From Betaproteobacteria bacterium (GTDB lineage Bacteria > Pseudomonadota > Gammaproteobacteria > Burkholderiales > SG8-39), in NCBI GenBank assembly GCA_004298295.1, contig SCUH01000297.1:1-5145 (forward strand): a DNA stretch of 5,145 nucleotides. Reading direction: 5' to 3'. The position numbers were made by a program, and so were the translations under genes. A model generated the notes under the pieces. The model was not told the DNA's origin and made no database searches. It saw nothing but the letters and a program-made list of their open reading frames with translations. Positions 1-4,831 of the stretch are shown here, one piece after another (the stretch's first letter is position 1; the number at the start of each line of letters is the position of its first letter).

Positions 1-63
1 GATGCTGCGCTGGGGCGGCACGGTCTTGCTCACCCGGCGCATCGTGTAGACGTACTTGGCCAT
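1..63 (-). CDS. ettA: Energy-dependent translational throttle protein EttA, N-terminal fragment
   Basis: This is the first 21 codons of a gene that leaves the window on the left. Reading the minus strand from the ATG at 63-61 gives MAKYVYTMRRVSKTVPPQRS followed by I. It closely resembles the conserved start of EttA (formerly YjjK), as I recall it: M-A-x-Y/F-V-Y-T-M-x-R-V-x-K-x-V-P-P-x-R. Known for the family: EttA is a cytoplasmic ABC-F ATPase with two nucleotide-binding domains that binds the ribosomal E site and restrains initiating ribosomes when ATP is low. None of the ATPase motifs lie inside the window, so the call rests on the N-terminal signature alone. The gene is divergent from the mgtC-like gene. 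No good Shine-Dalgarno sequence is visible before its ATG. The fragment is too short for a standard ORF finder, but no stop interrupts it. Confidence 0.8.
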   Translation of the reverse strand, partial: MAKYVYTMRRVSKTVPPQRSI

Positions 64-109
64 GGGCCCGGATTTTCGCACGCCGGGTCGTTTGCGCTGT
101 GCGCCGGAA

Positions 110-826
110 ATGCCACAATGGCTGATGCACGTTCAGGATGCCGTGTTCCTCGAAATCGCGTTACGGCTGCTCGCCGCGCTCGGCATCGGCGCGCTGATCG
201 GGCTGGAACGCAGCTATCACGGACGCCCGGCCGGCTTTCGCACGCATGCGCTGGTGTGCCTCGCCTCCGCGGTGCTGATGCTGGTCACGGTTTACGAGTC
301 GCAATGGTTTTCCAGCCACGGCGGCGCGCGCGTCGCCGTGGACCCGACGCGCATGTCGCAGGGAATCATGACCGGCATCGGTTTTCTGGGCGCCGGCGCC
401 ATCATCAAGGAAGGCCTCACCATCCGCGGCCTCACCACCGCCGCCTCGATCTGGATCACGGCGGCGATCGGCATCCTCGTGGGAATCGGCTTCTACATGC
501 CGGCCGGCCTCGCCGCGGTGCTCACCCTGGGCACGCTGTCGGTGTTCCGCTGGATCGAATCGCGCATGCCGGCGCTGCTCTACTACGAGTTCACGCTGCG
601 CATCGACGACGCGCGCGCGCCGTCCGAAACCGAGCTGCTTTCGTGGATGGGGGCCCACCGTCTGTCGATGTCGAAACTCAGCCGCCGCTTCAAGCGCGGC
701 GAAGGCGTGGCCGAATTCCGCATGACGATCCGCGCCACGGACGAGATCGCGATCCACCGGCTGTGCGCCGATTTGCGGGCGCGCGACGAGATCGCCGAGT
801 TTCGCGTCGCGCCGATCGGCGACTGA
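110..826 (+). CDS. MgtC/SapB family inner-membrane protein
   Basis: Predicted integral inner-membrane protein of the MgtC/SapB (YhiD-like) family, 238 aa from this start, a normal family length. Two family signatures are visible: G-A-L-I-G-L-E-R followed by G-x-x-A-G-F-R-T-H (about residues 27-46), and GIGFLGAGAIIKEG then IRGLTTAASIW (about 89-115). Hydrophobic segments lie around 11-32, 47-62, 86-100, 110-128 and 130-146. The soluble C-terminal part (about 158-238) fits the ACT-like domain of longer members. In pathogens MgtC supports growth at low Mg2+ and modulates the F1Fo ATP synthase, but most homologues have no proven role, so substrate and function are inference. Start choice: the frame stays open back to ATGs at 56 and 62, but those overlap the divergent ettA start. 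ATG 110 or ATG 125 is more likely; neither has a convincing Shine-Dalgarno sequence, so the start is uncertain by a few codons. Confidence 0.9.
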   Translation: MPQWLMHVQDAVFLEIALRLLAALGIGALIGLERSYHGRPAGFRTHALVCLASAVLMLVTVYESQWFSSHGGARVAVDPTRMSQGIMTGIGFLGAGAIIKEGLTIRGLTTAASIWITAAIGILVGIGFYMPAGLAAVLTLGTLSVFRWIESRMPALLYYEFTLRIDDARAPSETELLSWMGAHRLSMSKLSRRFKRGEGVAEFRMTIRATDEIAIHRLCADLRARDEIAEFRVAPIGD

Positions 827-829
827 GGC

Positions 830-850
830 GGCGCGCGAACGCGTCTTTTT
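830..850 (+). terminator. Intrinsic terminator of the mgtC-like gene
   Basis: Four bases after the TGA at 824-826, GGCGCG (830-835) pairs with CGCGTC (840-845) through a CGAA tetraloop. This gives a 6-bp stem with one G-U wobble, followed directly by five T residues (846-850). Short GC stem plus U-tract is the classic Rho-independent layout. It works in the plus direction only: on the minus strand the U-tract is absent and the G-U pair becomes an A-C mismatch, so it would not serve the convergent kinase gene. The stem is short, so strength is uncertain. Confidence 0.55.
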
Positions 851-856
851 CGGCTC

Positions 857-2107
857 TCAGCCCGGCGCGAGAGTCACGACGAAACACGCATCGCTGCCCT
901 CGCCCATTGCGCAGCGCGCGTCACCGCCGTGACGGCGTGCGATCTGGCGCACCAGCGCGAGCCCGAGCCCCGTGCCCTGCGTCGCGCCGGGGCGGCGGTA
1001 GAACGGCTCGAACACCCGCTCGCGCTCCGGGTCGGGAATTCCGGCGCCGTGATCGCAGACACGGATTTCCGCGCCGCCCGCGGTGCGCGCGATGCGCAGC
1101 TCGATCGGCGGCCGGCCGTGGCGCCGCGCGTTCTCGAGCAGGTTGCGCAGCAGCCGGCGCAGCAGCCGAGGGTCGCCCTGCACCGTGACGGCCTGGCCGT
1201 CGAGCTCGGCCTCCTCGTAGCGCACGCACTCCTCCGCCGCGAGCGCCAGCAGATCCACCGCTTCCGCGCGCTCCAGGCCCTTCAGCGCGTCGAGCCGGCT
1301 CGCGAGGAGAATCTCTTCGATCAACGCGTCCAGCTCGGCGATGTCCTGCTCCAGCTCGGCCTTGCGGCGCGGATCGGCTTGGTCCTTCATCAGCTCGACC
1401 GCCATGCGGATGCGCGCGAGCGGCGTGCGCAGCTCGTGTGAAGCGTTGGCGAGCAGCGCACGGTGCGCGCTCACCAGTTCCTCGATGCGCGCCGCGGCGC
1501 GGTTGAAGCTTCCCGCCAGACGCGCCACTTCGTCGCTGCCCTCGACCCGCACGCGCGCCGCGAGATCGCCTGCGCCGAGCGCTTCGACGCCGCTGCGCAG
1601 ATTCTCCAGCCGCCGCGTCACCCGCCGCACGACCGGAAAGGCGCCCACGCCCACGGCCACCACCAGCAGCACGAGGATCAGCAGCGGCCCCGGGCGGTGC
1701 GCGCGCCAGAACGCGTCGCGCGGCAAGCGCGCCACCAGCCAGCGGCCGTCGGCGAGACGCACGCTCCACGTCGGCAGCCCGCCGCGGCCGTGAATCCGTC
1801 CGCCCTGCTCGCGATCGTCGTCGGGTACCGGCAGCGGCCGGCCCCACTGCGCGAGAGGCGATCGGTCCGGTGCGTAAAGCGCGACGTCGCCGCCCAGCAG
1901 TCTCGCCATGCGGCGCACGGCTATCTGCTGCTTCTCGCGCGGCGCGGCGGCCTCGGGCAGATCCTGCGCGGCTTCGGCGAGCACTTCCACCGGATGGCGC
2001 GGCGCCATCTGCGCGACGTAGTACCACCACAGGCCGCCGGCGACGGTGGCGAACACCAGCAGGCTCGCGACCACCGTGACATAGACCTGGAGGTACAGCC
2101 GCTTCAT
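857..2107 (-). CDS. Two-component sensor histidine kinase with HAMP domain (CpxA/RstB-like)
   Basis: Membrane sensor kinase, 416 aa, expected to autophosphorylate on His and pass the phosphate to the regulator encoded just upstream. Domains in order: transmembrane helix 1 (about residues 8-32); periplasmic sensor region of roughly 105 residues (33-138) with no recognisable domain; transmembrane helix 2 (about 139-158); HAMP linker (about 160-212, including the DEVARLAGSFN segment); HisKA with H-box ASHELRTPL, phospho-acceptor His224; HATPase_c with N-box NLLENARRH (Asn326), G1 box DHGAGIP (Asp352), F-box FEPFYRR and G2 box GTGLGLAL (378-385). All catalytic motifs are intact. The start overlaps the regulator stop as ATGA, indicating translational coupling, and an AGGA lies just upstream inside the regulator gene. 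The closest functional analogy is CpxA/RstB; orthology is not claimed. The signal sensed cannot be read from the sequence. No terminator is visible after its stop. Confidence 0.95.
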   Translation of the reverse strand: MKRLYLQVYVTVVASLLVFATVAGGLWWYYVAQMAPRHPVEVLAEAAQDLPEAAAPREKQQIAVRRMARLLGGDVALYAPDRSPLAQWGRPLPVPDDDREQGGRIHGRGGLPTWSVRLADGRWLVARLPRDAFWRAHRPGPLLILVLLVVAVGVGAFPVVRRVTRRLENLRSGVEALGAGDLAARVRVEGSDEVARLAGSFNRAAARIEELVSAHRALLANASHELRTPLARIRMAVELMKDQADPRRKAELEQDIAELDALIEEILLASRLDALKGLERAEAVDLLALAAEECVRYEEAELDGQAVTVQGDPRLLRRLLRNLLENARRHGRPPIELRIARTAGGAEIRVCDHGAGIPDPERERVFEPFYRRPGATQGTGLGLALVRQIARRHGGDARCAMGEGSDACFVVTLAPG

Positions 2108-2793
2108 GCGTCCTGCACGCGCGCGAACACGTAACCGGCCCCGCGCACTGTGAGAATGCGGCGCGGCTTCTTCGGGTCTTCCTCGATCGCGGCGCGGATG
2201 CGCGCGACATGCACGTCGATCGAGCGGTCGAAGGCTTCCAGCGGCTCGCCCTTCAGGATGTCCATGAGCTGCTCGCGCGAGAGCACCCTGCCCGCGTTCT
2301 CCGCGAAGGCCACGAGCAGCGCAAACTGGTAGCCCGTAAGGGTCTTCGCCTCCCCGTCGACCCGGACCGTGCGCGCGTCGCGATCGATTTCGAGCCGGCC
2401 GAAGCGCAGCGCCGCGCGCCCCTGCACGGGCGCCGCACGACGCAGGATCGCGCGCAGGCGCGCGAGGAGTTCGCGCGGCTCGAACGGCTTGGGCAGGTAG
2501 TCGTCGGCGCCCAGTTCCAGTCCCACGATGCGGTCGGCGGGGTCGCCGCGCGCGGTCAGCATGAGTATCGGCAGCGGACTTTTCGCGCGCACGCGGCGGC
2601 AGACTTCCAGCCCGCCGATGTCGGGCAGCATCAGGTCGAGCACCAACGCGTCGAAGGGCTCGCGCGCCAGCCGCGCGAGCCCAGCGCCGCCGCCGGACTC
2701 GACCGCAACACGGTAGCCCGCCTCGCCCAGGTATTCAGCCACCATTGCGGCGAGGCGGGCGTCGTCCTCGATCAGGAGGATGCGCTGCGGCAT
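2104..2793 (-). CDS. OmpR/PhoB-family response regulator (CpxR/RstA-like)
   Basis: Cytoplasmic DNA-binding response regulator of 229 aa, typical for the OmpR family. The receiver domain (about 3-117) has the acidic pocket E9-D10-D11, phospho-acceptor Asp53 (in LVLDLMLPD), Thr80 and Lys102 (in YLPKPFEP). The C-terminal winged helix (about 128-226) has the usual KTLTGYQFALL segment, recognition-helix region RSIDVHVARIR (190-200) and wing RGAGYVF. It is expected to bind tandem direct repeats as a dimer once phosphorylated by the adjacent kinase. It starts 9 nt after the stop of the Spy-like gene and overlaps the kinase start by 4 nt, so the three form one transcript. The translation start is odd: a GGAGG sits directly against the ATG with no spacer, and both are inside a predicted 9-bp hairpin (2775-2798). 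No in-frame alternative start keeps the RILLIEDD strand and also has better spacing. Confidence 0.96.
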   Translation of the reverse strand: MPQRILLIEDDARLAAMVAEYLGEAGYRVAVESGGGAGLARLAREPFDALVLDLMLPDIGGLEVCRRVRAKSPLPILMLTARGDPADRIVGLELGADDYLPKPFEPRELLARLRAILRRAAPVQGRAALRFGRLEIDRDARTVRVDGEAKTLTGYQFALLVAFAENAGRVLSREQLMDILKGEPLEAFDRSIDVHVARIRAAIEEDPKKPRRILTVRGAGYVFARVQDA

Positions 2794-2798
2794 CCTCC
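2775..2798 (-). promoter_or_regulatory. Hairpin enclosing the ribosome binding site and start codon of the response regulator
   Basis: In the mRNA, GGAGGAUGC (Shine-Dalgarno, AUG and the first base of codon 2) is perfectly complementary to GCAUCCUCC in codons 4-7, separated by the 6-nt loop CGCAGC. The 9-bp GC-rich stem would hide the initiation site from free 30S subunits. The stop codon of the Spy-like gene (2805-2803) lies a few bases upstream of the stem, so a terminating ribosome could melt it and allow coupled translation. The complementarity is seen directly; the regulatory role is inference. Confidence 0.5.
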
Positions 2799-2802
2799 GA
2801 GT

Positions 2803-3330
2803 TTAGCCGCGCTGTCGATGGCCGCCGCGCCGGCCGTCCTGACGCCTCTGGAAATGCTGGGCCAGCTTCACGCGCTGCTCGAGCGTGAGCACCTCCGCCG
2901 CGTCAGCCAGCGCCTGCGACAGGCGCTTCGAGGCCGCGTCGGCTGCCTGGATCTGCTCGCTGCGCAGGCGCTCGATCGCCGCGCGATCCACGCTCGGCGC
3001 CGCCAGGAGCTCCATGCCACGCTGGCGCGCGTCCCGGGCCTTCGCGCGCATCGGCTGCAGTTCCGTTGCCGCGGACTTCGCGATTGCGGTGAGCTTGGCG
3101 CGCTGCTCCGGCGTGGCGTCGACCTCGACCGCGAGGTGCTTCACCATGCGCTCGATGCGCGCGTCCATCTGCGCCGGATCCATGGGACCGCTCATGAAAC
3201 CGCGTCCGTGATGCCCGTGGCCGGGACCGCCGTGCGCCCAGGCCTTGGCGCCGATGCCGGCTGCAAGCCCGCCGACCAGCGTCGCGATCGTTATCCGCCG
3301 GAAGAACCGGCGCCTGCTGCTGTCTGCCAT
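2803..3330 (-). CDS. Spy/CpxP-family periplasmic protein with Tat-type signal peptide
   Basis: Small helical, highly charged exported protein, 175 aa. Residues 4-12 (SSRRRFFRR) match the twin-arginine motif S-R-R-x-F-x-K/R, followed by a moderately hydrophobic stretch and a likely AWA cleavage site after Ala32. The mature N terminus is His/Gly-rich (HGGPGHGHHGRG, 33-44), a possible metal-binding tail. Two LTxxQ-type motifs characteristic of Spy/CpxP/CnrX-like proteins are visible: ATPEQRAKL (72-80) and LTLEQRVKL (148-156), the latter before a basic tail rich in Arg and Gln. Family members are periplasmic chaperones or metal-sensing accessory proteins that dampen two-component kinases. Being first in the unit with a regulator and kinase, it may act as a feedback partner of the kinase; that is inference. 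A good Shine-Dalgarno (AAAGGAG, 5 nt before the ATG) fixes the start. It could equally be a metal sensor of the CnrX/ZraP type. Confidence 0.85.
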   Translation of the reverse strand: MADSSRRRFFRRITIATLVGGLAAGIGAKAWAHGGPGHGHHGRGFMSGPMDPAQMDARIERMVKHLAVEVDATPEQRAKLTAIAKSAATELQPMRAKARDARQRGMELLAAPSVDRAAIERLRSEQIQAADAASKRLSQALADAAEVLTLEQRVKLAQHFQRRQDGRRGGHRQRG

Positions 3331-3335
3331 GACTG

Positions 3336-3342
3336 CTCCTTT
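3336..3342 (-). promoter_or_regulatory. Ribosome binding site of the Spy-like gene
   Basis: AAAGGAG on the minus strand lies five bases before the ATG at 3330-3328. It is the best Shine-Dalgarno sequence in the window and contrasts with the zero-spaced, hairpin-enclosed site of the regulator gene downstream. This suggests the accessory protein is made in larger amounts than the regulator and kinase. Confidence 0.65.
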
Positions 3343-3399
3343 GGGTGGTTGATGACCGGGATTCCGGTGAGGCGCAGTCTGGCGCAGCCGTGTAAGCAG

Positions 3400-3428
3400 C
3401 GTATCTCCGCTGAGTAAAGTTATGTTAA
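3400..3428 (-). promoter_or_regulatory. Possible sigma70-type promoter for the Spy-like/regulator/kinase operon
   Basis: On the minus strand, TTAACA (3428-3423; five of six matches to TTGACA) is followed after 17 bp by GATACG (3405-3400; three of six matches to TATAAT). Transcription would begin near 3393 and give a leader of about 60 nt. The -10 element is weak, as expected for a promoter that needs an activator, and the -35 element lies inside the direct-repeat operator candidate. Only one promoter-like pair was found in this 94-bp gap, and a match this weak can occur by chance. Confidence 0.3.
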
Positions 3429-3430
3429 GT
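3411..3430 (-). promoter_or_regulatory. Candidate response-regulator operator (tandem 10-bp direct repeat, CpxR-box-like)
   Basis: The minus strand reads ACTTAACATA then ACTTTACTCA, two abutting 10-bp units identical at 7 of 10 positions. On the plus strand the same site reads GTAAA-N5-GTTAA, one base from the CpxR consensus GTAAA-N5-GTAAA. Tandem repeats at one helical turn are the usual target of OmpR-family regulators, and this AT-rich island stands out from the GC-rich surroundings. It sits about 80 bp upstream of the Spy-like start and overlaps the stop codon of the M20 peptidase gene. Autoregulation by the encoded regulator is inferred. Confidence 0.45.
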
Positions 3431-4819
3431 GCGCGGTGGTGTTGCCGCCTCGCCCAGATCCCACATCAACCCCGCCATCAGCCGCAGCGCGTCGCGCGCC
3501 ACCGGCGCTAGCAGGTGCTCATTGGGCGCGTGCTGGCTGCAGGAAGCGTAGGAGTGAGGAATCCAGACCGTGGGCAGGCCGAGCACGTCGGCGAAGACGT
3601 CGTTCGGCAGCGAGCCGCCCAGATTGGGCAGGATTGCCGGCTTCTGCCCAGACGTGCGGCGCAGCGACTCCGCGGCCCAGCGCACCCAGGGATGCTCCGG
3701 GTCGAGCCGCGTTGCGGCGAAGAAGCCGTCGCGTGCCGCGCTCACTTTCACCGCGCCGAAGCCGTGGCGCTCGAGATGGCGCTGCAGCGCCGGCACGATA
3801 TCCGCCGGGTCGACGCCCACCACGTAGCGCAGCTGCACGTGAGCGCTCGCGCGCGGCGGGATCGCGTTCACCGGCTTGTCCGGGTTGCCGCAGGTAAACG
3901 CGAGCACCTCGAAGCTGCACCAGCCGAAGACCCGCTCTGCGGGCGTCAATCCGGGCTCGCCCCAATCGGGATCGATGGCCGGCCCGTCGGCGCCGCCGTC
4001 GACCACGCAATCGGCGAGCGCGGCGCGTACCGATGGCGTGAGCGACTGCGGGCGCCACTCGGGCACGCGGATTTCGCCGCGCGGCCCCGTGATCGACGCA
4101 AGCGCCTGCGCGAGGATGATGCCCGGATTGGCGAGCAGCCCGCCCCAGTTGCCCGAATGGTGGCCGCCGGCGCGCAGATCCACCACCAGATCCAGGTTGA
4201 GCGCGCCGCGTGAACCGAGAAAAATGGTCGGCCGCCCGGGCGAAAGGCGCGGCCCGTCGGAGGCGATGAGGACATCGGCCTGCATCGCCTCGCGGTGCAG
4301 CGCGCAGATCTCGCGCAGTCCCGGCGAGCCGATTTCCTCGCCGGTCTCGATCAGCACCCTGAGATTGAAGCCGAGCCGGCCGCGCGTCGCGAGCGCCGCC
4401 TCGACCGCGGCGAGATTGATGGTGTGCTGGCCTTTGTTGTCGGCGGTGCCGCGGCCATACAGCCGGTCGCCCTCGCGCGTCAGCGTCCAGGGATCGAGCC
4501 CGGCGCGCCACTGCGCTTCCTGGCCGCGGATGACATCGCCGTGGCCATAGGAAAAAACCGTGACCAGCGCGGGGTCCTCGATCCTCTCGGCGAGAAGAAA
4601 GGGCCCCCCGAGCGCTGCCGGGTTCTCGAGAACCCGGCAGCGAAAACCGATGCGCTCGAAACTCGGCTGCATCTCGCCGCAGAGATAGCGTCTCAGGGAT
4701 TCTGCGCGCTCCGGATTCTGGCTCTCGGTGGGAATCGCGACGCGGCGCGCGAGTTCGGCAGCGAAACCGCCCTCGTCGAAATAGCGCTCGGCGCGCCGGA
4801 TGGCCTGTTCACGGCTCAT
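3425..4819 (-). CDS. M20-family metallopeptidase (dipeptidase/deacylase-like)
   Basis: Probable cytoplasmic zinc (or other dinuclear metal) hydrolase, 464 aa, full length for the family. The M20 metal-site pattern is complete: H93-x-D95 in SYGHGDV, bridging Asp127 in GRGTADNKGQ, Glu161-Glu162 in ETGEEIGSPG (catalytic base and ligand), Asp188 in ASDGPR, and His435 near the C terminus in HAPNEH. The segment about 200-350 corresponds to the dimerisation/lid domain, including GGHHSGNWGG. There is no signal peptide. Known members cleave dipeptides or N-acyl/amide bonds of amino acids; the exact substrate cannot be read here. It starts 10 nt after a DppC-like permease gene, which fits hydrolysis of imported peptides. 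Codons 60-69 contain a perfect 30-bp palindrome (4613-4642). There is no terminator after its stop, which lies inside the candidate operator of the next operon, so read-through is possible. Confidence 0.93.
   Translation of the reverse strand: MSREQAIRRAERYFDEGGFAAELARRVAIPTESQNPERAESLRRYLCGEMQPSFERIGFRCRVLENPAALGGPFLLAERIEDPALVTVFSYGHGDVIRGQEAQWRAGLDPWTLTREGDRLYGRGTADNKGQHTINLAAVEAALATRGRLGFNLRVLIETGEEIGSPGLREICALHREAMQADVLIASDGPRLSPGRPTIFLGSRGALNLDLVVDLRAGGHHSGNWGGLLANPGIILAQALASITGPRGEIRVPEWRPQSLTPSVRAALADCVVDGGADGPAIDPDWGEPGLTPAERVFGWCSFEVLAFTCGNPDKPVNAIPPRASAHVQLRYVVGVDPADIVPALQRHLERHGFGAVKVSAARDGFFAATRLDPEHPWVRWAAESLRRTSGQKPAILPNLGGSLPNDVFADVLGLPTVWIPHSYASCSQHAPNEHLLAPVARDALRLMAGLMWDLGEAATPPRT
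4613..4642. repeat. Perfect 30-bp palindrome inside the M20 peptidase gene
   Basis: The left arm CGCTGCCGGGTTCTC (4613-4627) is followed immediately by its exact reverse complement (4628-4642), with the hexamer CTCGAG at the centre. All 15 pairs match; the next pair out (G4612 with A4643) does not. On the minus strand it encodes ten in-frame residues (RCRVLENPAA, 60-69) between the conserved N-terminal segment and the metal-ligand region. As RNA it would fold into a stem of about 13 bp with a 4-nt loop. Palindromic identity is certain; any function is unknown. Confidence 0.9.
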
Positions 4820-4826
4820 GCGGGAG

Positions 4827-4831
4827 TCCTC
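4827..4831 (-). promoter_or_regulatory. Ribosome binding site of the M20 peptidase gene, overlapping the permease stop
   Basis: GAGGA on the minus strand overlaps the TGA stop of the permease gene (4832-4830) and is 7 nt from the peptidase ATG. This arrangement fixes the start at 4819 and favours translation coupled to the permease. Confidence 0.55.

Noticed and set aside
92..119. TTGCGC and CACAAT, 16 bp apart, as a promoter of the mgtC-like gene
   Set aside because: Transcription would start at about the ATG at 125 and give a leaderless message, and both hexamers are poor. Too weak to annotate.
389..400. 12-bp palindrome GGCGCCGGCGCC in the mgtC-like gene
   Set aside because: It is explained by GC-rich codons for Gly-Ala-Gly-Ala in the conserved FLGAGAII motif.
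118..1188. Long plus-strand open frame crossing the mgtC-like gene and the end of the kinase gene
   Set aside because: Its translation is Arg/Ala/His-rich low-complexity sequence with no family motifs. It is a shadow frame of the real genes, as expected in GC-rich DNA.
1329..1361. Repeated TCCAGCTCGGC in the kinase gene
   Set aside because: It encodes Ala-Glu-Leu-Glu / Ala-Glu-Leu-Asp in the helical HisKA dimerisation region, so it is a coding coincidence.
3355..3368. ACCGG-GATT-CCGGT hairpin in the leader of the Spy-like gene, considered as a riboswitch or thermometer
   Set aside because: It is a single 5-bp stem that does not include the ribosome binding site and matches no riboswitch architecture.
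3397..3412. CAGCG/CGCTG inverted repeat as terminator of the M20 gene
   Set aside because: The stem is only 5 bp and no U-tract follows. It also overlaps the promoter candidate.
2209..3417. 402-codon plus-strand open frame antisense to the regulator and Spy-like genes
   Set aside because: It is antisense to two genes with intact family motifs, and its translation is compositionally biased and unrecognisable.
3519..4511. 330-codon minus-strand frame and several plus-strand frames overlapping the M20 gene
   Set aside because: The M20 frame has all metal ligands in order; the others are Arg/Ala-rich shadows.
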